Source: Microvirga sp.
GTDB lineage: Bacteria > Pseudomonadota > Alphaproteobacteria > Rhizobiales > Beijerinckiaceae
Direction of reading: 5' to 3'
Assembly (NCBI RefSeq): GCF_014699075.1
Contig: NZ_JACXAB010000007.1
Coordinates: 1 to 64,000, forward strand
Length of the DNA: 64,000 nucleotides
Of the stretch, positions 56,792 to 64,000 are shown one piece after another (within the stretch, counting starts at the first letter, position 1; every line of letters starts with the position of its first letter). The notes beneath the pieces are model-generated. The model worked only from the letters and a program-made list of their open reading frames with translations. It had not been told where the DNA came from and searched no databases. The translations under genes and the position numbers were made by a program.

Positions 56792-57769
56792 ATGAACGCT
56801 CCCTCGCAACCGCGCCTGAGGAAGGCCGCCGCGGCCCCGGGCGGGCAGAAGCGCTCCCTGCCCGCGTCGTTGAGCCGGAACGCGCCCCTCGTGCCGGTGG
56901 ACTCGGCCGGCGGTCAGGCGTTGGCGGCCGTCATCGCGATCCTCACCTTCCTGGCGGCCCTGTGCGCCGGCGGCGCAGAGCTTGTGGCGGCCTCTTCGGC
57001 CCAGTGGCGCTCCGAGATTTCCCGGGAAGTCACCATCCAGATCCGCCCCAACGCCCAGCGCTCCATCGACCAGGACGTGGAGCGCGCCGTGGCGCTGGCC
57101 CGGCAGGCGCCGGGGGTCGAGGTGGCCCAGGCCTTTTCCAAGGAAGAATCCGAGCGCCTGCTCGAGCCCTGGCTCGGGACCGGCCTCGACTTCAACGACC
57201 TGCCGGTGCCTCGCCTGATCGTGATCAAGATCCGGGAGGATGCGAAGCCGGATTTCAGCACTTTGCGGCAATCCCTCCAGCGCGACGTGCCGGGCGCGAC
57301 GCTGGACGACCACGCCCTCTGGGTCTCGCGGCTCTCCACCATGGCCAACACCATCATCGGCGTCGGCGTGTTCCTGGTCAGCCTAGTGCTGGTCGCGGCG
57401 GCGCTCGCCGTCATCTTCGCCACCCGGGGCGCCATGGCGAGCAACCGGGAGGTGGTGGACGTGCTCCATTTCGTGGGCGCGAACGACGATTTCATCGCCA
57501 AGGAGTTCCAGCGCCGCTTCTTCCGGCTCGGGTTGCGCGGAGCGGCCATCGGGGCCGGCGCGGCCATGGTCCTGACCCTCATCCTGGGCCTCGTGACCCG
57601 CTCCTGGCGGGCAAGCCCCACGGGCGACCAGATCGAAGCCCTGTTCGGCGCCTTCACGATCAGCTGGCGGGGCTATGCGGTCGTGATCCTGATCGCGCTC
57701 TGCGTGGCCGTCATCACGGGCATCGTGTCGCGGCTCACCGTGAGACGCTTTCTTAACGAAAATGGTTGA
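56792..57769 (+). CDS. ftsX: Cell-division permease FtsX
   Basis: A 325-residue membrane protein: a cytoplasmic polar lead (about 40 residues), a first helix near LAAVIAILTFLAALCAGG, a periplasmic domain with FSKEESERLLEPWLG, and three C-terminal helices with ATRGAMASNREVVDVLHFVGANDDFIAKEFQRRF before them. This is the FtsX topology. It partners FtsE in one operon and transmits ATP hydrolysis to periplasmic amidase regulators. ydcF and plsC follow on the same strand. Confidence 0.93.
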   Translation: MNAPSQPRLRKAAAAPGGQKRSLPASLSRNAPLVPVDSAGGQALAAVIAILTFLAALCAGGAELVAASSAQWRSEISREVTIQIRPNAQRSIDQDVERAVALARQAPGVEVAQAFSKEESERLLEPWLGTGLDFNDLPVPRLIVIKIREDAKPDFSTLRQSLQRDVPGATLDDHALWVSRLSTMANTIIGVGVFLVSLVLVAAALAVIFATRGAMASNREVVDVLHFVGANDDFIAKEFQRRFFRLGLRGAAIGAGAAMVLTLILGLVTRSWRASPTGDQIEALFGAFTISWRGYAVVILIALCVAVITGIVSRLTVRRFLNENG

Positions 57770-57837
57770 TGGTGAGAGTTAACAGGAAAGAGTGAGCTGC
57801 CTCTCCATTGCCGCAATCTCCATTATCCTCGTCCCGG

Positions 57838-58608
57838 ATGACCTCGCAAACGCAGAGTTGGGGTGCGCCGGACGCCACGGAAACCGTCGGCTGGGGTTGG
57901 GCGATGCAGGAATCGCCTAAGGCTCCCGCCCGGCGGTCGTGGGCGCGACGCATCCTGGGCTACGGCTTCTGGGCCGCGACCTGTGCCGCCATCATCGGCT
58001 TCCTGGGCTTCCTCGCCTTCGTCTACAGCCTCGACCGCTCCGAGCAGCGGCCCGAAACCCGTGCGGACGGTATCGTGGCGCTCACCGGCGGCGCCCAGCG
58101 TATCGGCGATGCCATCGACCTTCTGGACAAAGGCTACGCCAAGAGGCTCCTGATCTCGGGCGTCAACGAGAACACCAGCCGCGACCAGATCGCCCGGCTC
58201 AATCCGGGCCAGCGGCGCCTGTTCGATTGCTGCGTGGATCTGGACTACCGGGCCCGCAACACCATCGGCAACGCCATCGAAACCCGGCGTTGGGCCGAGA
58301 AGAACGGCTTCGACACCATCATCGTGGTGACCTCGAACTACCACATGCCCCGCACGCTCGCGGAGCTCGACCACGCCCTGCCGAATCTGCAGAAGATCCC
58401 CTACCCGGTGGCCGCGACCATCGACCCGCATGACTGGTGGCACAATCCGGCGGTGGCCCGGGTGATCTTCACCGAATATCTGAAGTTCCTGGCGGTCTGG
58501 GTGCGCACCCATCTCGAGGACGACCCGGAGCGCTCCTCCGTCGCCCACCTCATCAGCGGCGGGTCCCCGGTCAAGGCGCAGGTCATCGCCGAGCCTCTCT
58601 GGCGCTAG
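57838..58608 (+). CDS. YdcF/DUF218 family protein
   Basis: A 256-residue protein with a polar start, one membrane helix (about residues 40-62, GYGFWAATCAAIIGFLGFLAFVY) and a DUF218/YdcF domain. DGIVALTGGAQRIGDAIDLL, LLISGVN, ARNTIGNA and VVTSNYHMPRT are the family motifs. YdcF/SanA/ElyC proteins act in envelope or polysaccharide maintenance; the exact reaction is unknown. ATG at 57838 is chosen; one at 57904 would also leave the helix intact. It usually sits between ftsX and plsC in alphaproteobacteria. Confidence 0.88.
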   Translation: MTSQTQSWGAPDATETVGWGWAMQESPKAPARRSWARRILGYGFWAATCAAIIGFLGFLAFVYSLDRSEQRPETRADGIVALTGGAQRIGDAIDLLDKGYAKRLLISGVNENTSRDQIARLNPGQRRLFDCCVDLDYRARNTIGNAIETRRWAEKNGFDTIIVVTSNYHMPRTLAELDHALPNLQKIPYPVAATIDPHDWWHNPAVARVIFTEYLKFLAVWVRTHLEDDPERSSVAHLISGGSPVKAQVIAEPLWR

Positions 58609-58677
58609 ACCCGAGGCGAAAACCTTCTATGGTGGGGCCGCGGGGCAAGAGGCTCCGCATTCCCTTTTCAAGACGCC

Positions 58678-59445
58678 ATGCTGATCCTCCGCTCCCTGCT
58701 GTTCAACGTCGCCTTCTACGCCAACCTGATCCTGTGGCTGATCCTGCTCATCCCGGGCCTCCTGGTGCCGCGCCGGACCTTCATGCAGATGGTCAAGCTC
58801 TGGGGCCGCACGTCGATCTGGCTTCTGCGGGTCATCGCCGGCGTCAAGGTGGAGATCACAGGCCTGGAGAAGATCCCGCCGGGCGGGGCGCTGGTGGCAG
58901 CCAAGCACCAGTCGTTCCTGGAAACCTTCACCATCGTGACGTTCCTGGACGATCCCACCTACATCCTGAAGCGCGAGCTGATGTGGATTCCGATCTTCGG
59001 CTGGCATCTGGCCAAGGCTCAGTGCGTGCCGGTGAACCGCAAGGCCGGCACGGTCGCGCTGGTTCAGATGACTCAGCGGGCGAAGGAGGAAGCCCAGCAC
59101 GGGCGCCAGATCATCATCTTCCCCGAGGGCACCCGCCGCCCGCCGGGCGCGCCGCCGGCCTACAAATACGGCGTGGCACATCTCTATCAGAACCTGGGCT
59201 TTCCCTGCATTCCGATCGCCCTGAACGCCGGCCTCTTCTGGCCGCGCCGACAGTTCATCCGCCGGCCCGGCACGGTGCGGATCGAGGTGCTCGATCCCAT
59301 CCCGGCAGGACTGCCGCGCGACGAGTTCTTCCAGCGGGTTCAGGTTGAGATCGAGACGGCTTCGGACCGGCTCTACGAGGAGGGCCGGCAGGAGCTGGGG
59401 CTGGGTCCTGCCACGGCTTCGGAAGCGTCCCTATCGAAGGCTTAA
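58678..59445 (+). CDS. plsC: 1-acyl-sn-glycerol-3-phosphate acyltransferase
   Basis: A 255-residue membrane acyltransferase making phosphatidic acid from lysophosphatidic acid. Two N-terminal hydrophobic segments precede KHQSFLETF (about residue 78), where the HX4D catalytic motif reads HX4E. IIFPEGTRRPPG and PVALNAGLFWPRR-like segments (IPIALNAGLFW) supply glycerol-phosphate and acyl contacts. It ends the ftsE-ftsX-ydcF-plsC run and is followed by an R3 repeat. Confidence 0.93.
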   Translation: MLILRSLLFNVAFYANLILWLILLIPGLLVPRRTFMQMVKLWGRTSIWLLRVIAGVKVEITGLEKIPPGGALVAAKHQSFLETFTIVTFLDDPTYILKRELMWIPIFGWHLAKAQCVPVNRKAGTVALVQMTQRAKEEAQHGRQIIIFPEGTRRPPGAPPAYKYGVAHLYQNLGFPCIPIALNAGLFWPRRQFIRRPGTVRIEVLDPIPAGLPRDEFFQRVQVEIETASDRLYEEGRQELGLGPATASEASLSKA

Positions 59446-59467
59446 CCCCACCGGCATGCCCTCTCCC

Positions 59468-59558
59468 CGTCATGGCCGGCCTTGTGCCAGCCATCCCGAT
59501 CCCGTGAGGTGCTACGCTTTTCCAATCGAGATCACCGGCGCAAGGCTGGTGATGACCA
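59468..59558. repeat. Palindromic intergenic repeat R3, inverted copy
   Basis: CGTCATGGCCGGCCTTGTG at the left and GGCTGGTGATGAC at the right; its reverse complement matches the copy at 61741-61830. It lies between plsC and the hypothetical gene at 59643. Confidence 0.82.
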
Positions 59559-59604
59559 ACGGAAAAATCCCGCAAACCCAAGCCCTGCCAAGCTTCTCGT
59601 TACC

Positions 59605-59642
59605 TTGACGACTCACCCGCCCGTTCTTACATATAAGAACAT
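59605..59642 (+). promoter_or_regulatory. Promoter with inverted repeat next to a start codon
   Basis: TTGACG (59605-59610), a 17-base spacer and TACATA (59628-59633) form a plausible promoter. GTTCTTA-CATA-TAAGAAC, a perfect inverted repeat (59623-59640), covers the -10 box and ends two bases before the ATG at 59643. Transcription would begin close to the ATG, so the mRNA may be leaderless. Confidence 0.5.
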
Positions 59643-60077
59643 ATGGCGAACAAACGAACCATATCCTGGAATGCGGCCATGCGGGATCTCCGCAACGACC
59701 GAATGCGGAGGGCTGGTGTGCGCGAGGAACGACTACGGGCGACCGCAGGGCTTCGCTCCTCTTCCACCTTGAGTTCCTGGCGCGGCCGCTCGGGCCGCCG
59801 CTACATCGTGGGCGTCCATCCTCTGAACGAAGAGGAGCTGCTCGACGTCACCGACGCCGTGATCCTGGCCGTCCGGCGCGACCGGGACGGCACCGGCACG
59901 GTGATCGACGCCGCCATGGCGGCGTCCGAGCCGGCCGAACACACCCGCATGCGCTGGCTGGCCAAGGTCCAGGAACTGGGCGCCACCGAGCTGCACATCC
60001 ACCGGCTTGCCGCGACGGACGAGGATCGCCGCGCGATCTTCGAGGATCTGCGCGAGGACGAGACTCAGGCTTCCTGA
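59643..60077 (+). CDS. Conserved hypothetical protein
   Basis: A 144-residue soluble protein. The N-terminal 40 residues are Arg-rich (RDLRNDRMRRAGVREERLRATAG), then SSWRGRSGRRYIVGVHPLNEEELLDVTDAVILAVRRDRDGT forms an alpha/beta unit, and the rest is helical. No signal peptide. I do not recognise a function. No ribosome binding site is seen upstream, consistent with a leaderless transcript. It overlaps the 3' end of the convergent chaC by 13 bases. Confidence 0.7.
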   Translation: MANKRTISWNAAMRDLRNDRMRRAGVREERLRATAGLRSSSTLSSWRGRSGRRYIVGVHPLNEEELLDVTDAVILAVRRDRDGTGTVIDAAMAASEPAEHTRMRWLAKVQELGATELHIHRLAATDEDRRAIFEDLREDETQAS

Positions 60078-60601
60078 TCCAGCGCTTCCAGGATCTTGTG
60101 CAGCAGCGGATCGACCACGCTCATGCCGATGAGATGCTCATAGGTGTTGCGCACGTAATCCGGGTTGCGCCCGGAAACGCCCTGCGCCTGCCGCACATGC
60201 TTCAGCACATCCTCGAAGGACAGGCGCCCGGCATATTGCCCGTGATAACGGTCGACCACGTAGGCCAGGGCACGGACCCGCCGGCCATCGGCCAGCCGCA
60301 CCGGCAGGCGGCGCTCCAGATAGACGGCCGTGACCTGCTCGCGCTCGCGCAGATATTGGATCGTGGCCTCAGCCTCCTCCGGGGCGACCCGGAATGCCAC
60401 GCCATGGCAGCGCCCGCCGCGATCAAGGCCGAGCACCAGCCCCGGATGCTCAGGGGTTCCGCGGTGGACATGGGAGAAGACGCACAGCGAGCGGTGATAG
60501 CCGTAGAGATGGGCATGCACGCGCTCGAGAAAGGGAAAGCCCGGCCGCCACATGAGCGAGCCGTAGCCGAACACCCATAAATCCTCCGTGAGGTCCTTCA
60601 T
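60065..60601 (-). CDS. chaC: ChaC-type gamma-glutamylcyclotransferase
   Basis: A 178-residue ChaC enzyme that breaks glutathione into 5-oxoproline and Cys-Gly. FGYGSLMWRPGF is the glutathione-binding loop, RSLCVFSHVHRGTPEHPGLVLGLDRGG the central signature and LREREQVTAVY (Glu86/Glu88) contains the catalytic Glu. It is divergent from the DUF2125 gene and overlaps the hypothetical gene at its 3' end. With grxC, gloB and the Nit-type amidase it is the fourth glutathione-linked gene in the window. Confidence 0.94.
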   Translation of the reverse strand: MKDLTEDLWVFGYGSLMWRPGFPFLERVHAHLYGYHRSLCVFSHVHRGTPEHPGLVLGLDRGGRCHGVAFRVAPEEAEATIQYLREREQVTAVYLERRLPVRLADGRRVRALAYVVDRYHGQYAGRLSFEDVLKHVRQAQGVSGRNPDYVRNTYEHLIGMSVVDPLLHKILEALDQEA

Positions 60602-60673
60602 GTCACCCCGCCCGAACCTTGCCTGCTTCGGGCGCTACCAGCTAGGAAGCACCAACACAACAGGAGATCGCGC

Positions 60674-61726
60674 ATGGATCAGGCCGCCCCCGGAGGGCAT
60701 GTTCGCCGCAGTCGTTTCTGGCTCTATGCGCCCTTCATCCTGCTTCTCCTCCTCACCATCGCCTGGACCGTCGCCTGGTTCGTGATCCGCAACCGCACGG
60801 CGGAGGCGCTGGACGGCTGGCTCGCCGCGGAGGCGCGCGCCGGGCGGGAATGGACCTGCCAGGACCGCAGGATCGCCGGCTACCCGTTCCGCATCGAGGT
60901 GATCTGCACTGCGCTCGACTTCAAGCGGGGTGCGGTCACCGCCTCCTTCGGCCGCACCGAGGCCGTGGCGCAGGTCTATCAACCGCGCCGCATCATCACC
61001 GAGGTGGCCGGCCCCTTGAGGGTGACCGACGGCACCGTGACGGTGCAGGGCAGCTGGGACCTCTTCCAGGCGAGCCTCAACGCCTCGCAAACAGGACTGC
61101 AGCGCATCTCGGTTGCAGCCAATGCTCCGAAGGTGACGGTCACCGGTCTGCCGGCCGGCGAGTTGACTGGGTCGGGCAAGCGCCTGGAGCTGCATATGCG
61201 GCCCAACCCGTCGCGGAGCGCCGATCAGGCGCGCGACGTCGCGGCCTCCGTCACGGAAGCGCGCATTCCGCTTCTCGACGCGCTCATCGGCGGCGCCGAG
61301 GCGACGAACCTCAACGCGGATGTCACCGTCACGCAAGCCGACGGCTTCAAGGGCGGCACCATTGCGGACGAGATGGAGCTGTGGCGCAAAGCCGGCGGCA
61401 AGCTCGACATTCTGATGCTCTCGGCCACCAAGGGCACGCGCCAGATCGAGACCAAGGGCGAGCTGCGTCTCGACGAGCAGCACCGGCCGGCCGGTCAGCT
61501 CAACGTGGCGGCCGCCGGCCTCGACGGCCTCCTCGGCAACCTCACCGGCGGTCGCCTCGGCGGCAATCTGTTGGGCATGCTGCTGGGACAGGGGCCGCGC
61601 GCGAATGCCGCTCAGCCGAACGCGAAGCCGCAGCTCGCCTCCCTGCCGCCGTTGCGGCTTGAGAACGGCTTTCTCGCCATGGGTCCGTTCGTGATCCCCA
61701 ACGTGAGGCTGCAGCCGCTATACTAA
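60674..61726 (+). CDS. DUF2125 protein, membrane-anchored
   Basis: A 350-residue protein with one N-terminal membrane helix (FWLYAPFILLLLLTIAWTVAWFVI, about residues 16-38) and a long periplasmic beta-rich region: AEARAGREWTCQDRRIAGYPFRIEVICTALDFKRG is the DUF2125 hallmark with a Cys pair. The shape recalls AsmA/YdgA-like lipid-transport proteins, but function is unestablished. Two repeats follow the stop. Confidence 0.9.
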   Translation: MDQAAPGGHVRRSRFWLYAPFILLLLLTIAWTVAWFVIRNRTAEALDGWLAAEARAGREWTCQDRRIAGYPFRIEVICTALDFKRGAVTASFGRTEAVAQVYQPRRIITEVAGPLRVTDGTVTVQGSWDLFQASLNASQTGLQRISVAANAPKVTVTGLPAGELTGSGKRLELHMRPNPSRSADQARDVAASVTEARIPLLDALIGGAEATNLNADVTVTQADGFKGGTIADEMELWRKAGGKLDILMLSATKGTRQIETKGELRLDEQHRPAGQLNVAAAGLDGLLGNLTGGRLGGNLLGMLLGQGPRANAAQPNAKPQLASLPPLRLENGFLAMGPFVIPNVRLQPLY

Positions 61727-61740
61727 TTCTCTTACCGCCA

Positions 61741-61830
61741 CGTCATCACCGGCCTTGTGCCGGTGATCTCGATCCGAAAGGCATGGCGCTTCGCATCATC
61801 GGGATGGCCGGGCCAAGCCCGGCCATGACG
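61741..61830. repeat. Palindromic intergenic repeat R3
   Basis: CGTCATCACCGGCCTTGTG...GCCGGTGATCTCGAT at the left and ATCGGGATGGCCGGG...CCCGGCCATGACG at the right. It sits seven bases from an R2 copy, in the gap between DUF2125 and tyrC. Confidence 0.86.
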
Positions 61831-61837
61831 CAGTGGT

Positions 61838-61936
61838 GTCATTCCCGGCCGGAGCGTAGCGGAGGGGAAGGGAATCCACTCACACGCTCAGCGCCATGGA
61901 TCCCCTTCCCTCGCCTTCGGCTCGCCGGGGATGACA
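61838..61936. repeat. Palindromic intergenic repeat R2
   Basis: GTCATTCCCGGCCGGAGCG, GGGAAGGGAATCCAC and its inverted TGGATCCCCTTCCC, then GCCGGGGATGACAC. With the R3 copy at 61741 it forms an R3-R2 doublet like the R2-R3 doublet at 20011-20225. Confidence 0.88.
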
Positions 61937-61949
61937 CAGCGAGTATGTC

Positions 61950-62900
61950 TTAAGCCTTGTCTTCCCGCCTCCGGCCGAAATCCGGCTCCGGGGTTTCCTG
62001 GCCCGACGAGATGATGCCGCGGCGGATGGCGCGGGTGCGGGTGAAGAGGTCGAAGAGCTTGTCGCCCTCGCCCCAGCGGATGGCGCGGGCCAGCAGGGCA
62101 ATGTCCTCGTTGAGGCGGCCGAGCATCTCCAGCACGGCCTCGCGGTTGTGCAGGAACACGTCGCGCCACATGGTCGGGTCGGACGCCGCGATGCGGGTGA
62201 AATCGCGAAAGCCACCGGCCGAGAACTTGATCACCTCGCCCTGCGTGACCGTTTCCAGATCCGCCGCCGTGCCGACGATGTTGTAGGCGATGAGATGCGG
62301 CACGTGGCTGGTGATGGCGAGCACCAGATCGTGGTGCTGCGCGCTCATGACCTCCACGTTGGAGCCCATGGCCTCCCAGAAGGCGCGCACGCGCTCGACC
62401 GCCGCCTCATCCGTGCCCTCGGGCGGGGTGAGGATGCACCAGCGATTGTGAAACAGCGTCGAGAAGCCCGCGTCAGGTCCCGAATGCTCCGTGCCCGCCA
62501 CCGGATGGGCGGGCACGAAATGCACGCCTTCCGGCAGATGCGGCTGCACCTGGTTCACCACGGAGGCCTTCACCGAGCCCACATCCGACACGATGCAGCC
62601 GGGCTTGAGACCTGGGCGCATCGCTTCCGCAACCTTGCCGCAGACGCCGACGGGCACGCAGAGGATGACGAGATCCGCGTCCCGCACGCCGGCTGCCGCA
62701 TCGGTGGTGGCCTCATCGGCGATGCCGAGCTCGCGCACGCGCGCCACCACGGTTTCGCTCGCATCCACCGCCACGATGGTGCGCGCGAGATTGAGATGAC
62801 GGGCCGCGCGGGCAATCGATGAGCCGATCAGCCCGAGGCCGATGAGTGCGACGCGCTCGACGAGCGGCGTGTCACGCGGGGGACCGAGACGCTCAGGCAT
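61950..62900 (-). CDS. tyrC: Prephenate/arogenate dehydrogenase
   Basis: A 316-residue NAD(P)-dependent dehydrogenase of tyrosine synthesis. [18 protein letters not shown] is the nucleotide-binding motif, [10 protein letters not shown] and [17 protein letters not shown] are the substrate-site signatures, and [15 protein letters not shown] and [17 protein letters not shown] the helical dimer region. No ACT or chorismate-mutase domain is fused. The ATG at 62900 with GGTGG upstream overlaps the hisC stop by eight bases; a GTG at 62909 is an alternative. hisC-tyrC is a common alphaproteobacterial pair. Confidence 0.93.
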   Translation of the reverse strand: MPERLGPPRDTPLVERVALIGLGLIGSSIARAARHLNLARTIVAVDASETVVARVRELGIADEATTDAAAGVRDADLVILCVPVGVCGKVAEAMRPGLKPGCIVSDVGSVKASVVNQVQPHLPEGVHFVPAHPVAGTEHSGPDAGFSTLFHNRWCILTPPEGTDEAAVERVRAFWEAMGSNVEVMSAQHHDLVLAITSHVPHLIAYNIVGTAADLETVTQGEVIKFSAGGFRDFTRIAASDPTMWRDVFLHNREAVLEMLGRLNEDIALLARAIRWGEGDKLFDLFTRTRAIRRGIISSGQETPEPDFGRRREDKA

Positions 62901-63993
62901 GTTTGCCACCGAGAAAATCGCGCAAAGCCGCCACGACGAGGCCGTTCGCCTCCTCGCTGCCGACGGTCAGGCGCAAGGCATCGGGCAGTCCATAGGCCGC
63001 GACCTGGCGCAGGATGAGACCACGCGATGAGAGGAAGCTATCTGCCTCCTTCGCCGTGCGGCCTGCTTCCTGCGGGAAATGGACGAGCAGGAAATTGCCG
63101 ACGCTCGGCGTGACTTTCAGGCCGAGCGCCTCGATCTCGCGGGTGAGCCAGGCGAGCCAGCGCTCGTTGTGCTCGATGGCTTTTGCGATATGCGCCTCGT
63201 CCTGGATCGCCGCGATGCCGGCGGCGATGGCCGGGCCGCTCACGTTGAACGGGCCGCGGATGCGGTTGATCGCGTCAGCGATGTGGGGAGGCGCCACCAT
63301 CCAGCCGAGACGCAGGTTGGCCAGTCCATAGATCTTCGAGAAGGTACGCGTCATCACCACGTTCTCGGACGTGGCGACGAGCTCCAGGCCCGCCTCGTAG
63401 TCGTTGCGGCGCACATATTCCGCATAGGCTGCGTCCAGCACCAGCAGCACATGCGGGGGCAGGTTGGCGTGCAGGCGCTTCACCTCGTCGAATGGAATGT
63501 AGGTGCCCGTCGGGTTGTTGGGGTTGGCGAGGAAAACGATCTTGGTCCTGTCCGTCACCTTCGCCAGGATCGCGTCCACATCCGTGCGCAGATCCTTCTC
63601 CGGCGCTACGACGGGCGTGCCGCCTGCGGCCTGGATCGCGATGCGGTAGACCAGGAAGCCGTGCTCCGTGAAGATGCCCTCGTCGCCCGGTCCCACATAG
63701 GCATTCGTGATGAGCGACAGCAATTCGTCGGAGCCCGTGCCGCAGACGATGCGGTTCGGATCGAGTCCGTAGCGGGCCGCAATCGCCTCGCGTAAGCGCG
63801 TGGCGGCGCCGTCCGGATAGAGCTCGAGATGATCGAACGTCCGGATCGCTTCCATGGCTTTGGGCGAGGGGCCGAGCGGCGTCTCGTTGGAGGAGAGCTT
63901 GTGGATCTTTGCAACCCCTGCGGCCTTGCTCTTGCCGGGCACATAGGCGTCGATCTGCATCACGCCGGGACGGGGCTGAGGGCGAGCGGACAT
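62893..63993 (-). CDS. hisC: Histidinol-phosphate / aromatic aminotransferase
   Basis: A 366-residue PLP class I/II aminotransferase. [19 protein letters not shown] is the HisC-type N-terminus, [11 protein letters not shown] and [11 protein letters not shown] the substrate and cofactor contacts, and the Schiff-base Lys is in [17 protein letters not shown] (about residue 219). It transaminates histidinol phosphate and, beside tyrC, probably also prephenate or phenylpyruvate. It is the first gene of the pair within the window; its start lies seven bases from the window end. Confidence 0.94.
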   Translation of the reverse strand: MSARPQPRPGVMQIDAYVPGKSKAAGVAKIHKLSSNETPLGPSPKAMEAIRTFDHLELYPDGAATRLREAIAARYGLDPNRIVCGTGSDELLSLITNAYVGPGDEGIFTEHGFLVYRIAIQAAGGTPVVAPEKDLRTDVDAILAKVTDRTKIVFLANPNNPTGTYIPFDEVKRLHANLPPHVLLVLDAAYAEYVRRNDYEAGLELVATSENVVMTRTFSKIYGLANLRLGWMVAPPHIADAINRIRGPFNVSGPAIAAGIAAIQDEAHIAKAIEHNERWLAWLTREIEALGLKVTPSVGNFLLVHFPQEAGRTAKEADSFLSSRGLILRQVAAYGLPDALRLTVGSEEANGLVVAALRDFLGGKHA

Positions 63994-64000
63994 TTTTTAG

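Overview
The window is a GC-rich chromosomal segment of an alphaproteobacterium, most likely of the order Hyphomicrobiales (Rhizobiales) and plausibly near Methylobacteriaceae/Microvirga. This rests on gene content and order (a BioC-like methyltransferase, comF, grxC, nit and DUF1178 run; lysC-ptsP-prfA-prmC-DUF4167; ftsE-ftsX-ydcF-plsC; hisC-tyrC), on an acetoacetyl-CoA reductase at the left edge, and on two-hairpin intergenic repeats like those known in rhizobia. No database search was possible. I see no rRNA, tRNA, CRISPR array, prophage or insertion sequence with a transposase.

Layout. 1-6.5 kb: end of a PHB-type reductase, EamA exporter, GNAT acetyltransferase, glyoxalase II with a divergent methyltransferase, accA and a YafK-like L,D-transpeptidase lipoprotein. 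6.6-15 kb: cheY-cheZ, an ABC-F ATPase, secA, a parvulin-type periplasmic isomerase and argJ. 15-24.2 kb: mutT, a second EamA exporter, thioesterase plus iron-type alcohol dehydrogenase, DUF427, methyltransferase, comF, grxC, nitrilase-family amidase, DUF1178, and four small secreted proteins in AT-richer patches. 24.4-34.6 kb: phosphoesterase, nhaA, ubiG, lysC, ptsP, then an overlapping prfA-fosX-prmC unit and the repeat-rich DUF4167 gene. 34.7-43.3 kb: a stress-flavoured region with MOSC protein, Crp/Fnr regulator, two small disordered proteins, clpB behind a heat-shock-type promoter, an Rrf2 regulator with a flavin oxidoreductase, a ribosome hibernation factor and an HtrA protease. 43.5-55.7 kb: family-1-like glycosidase, DUF4142, TakP-like TRAP binding protein without its membrane partners, third EamA exporter, BrkB-like membrane protein, very small membrane-protein genes, CpdB, a cystathionine lyase/synthase-family enzyme, TspO and hpt. 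55.8-64 kb: ftsEX-ydcF-plsC, a small hypothetical, chaC, DUF2125, tyrC and hisC.

Most of the window is housekeeping. What stands out is between and beside the genes: at least six families of long palindromic intergenic repeats (about fifteen copies), including one element inserted inside another; a FosX fosfomycin hydrolase translationally interlocked between the release-factor genes; two diverged secreted proteins sharing a PGY-x-GAD motif, one with a hairpin that buries its ribosome binding site; tandem micro-genes for single-pass membrane peptides; and several perfect inverted repeats that look like operators. I did not find a convincing multi-gene novel defence or biosynthetic system here.
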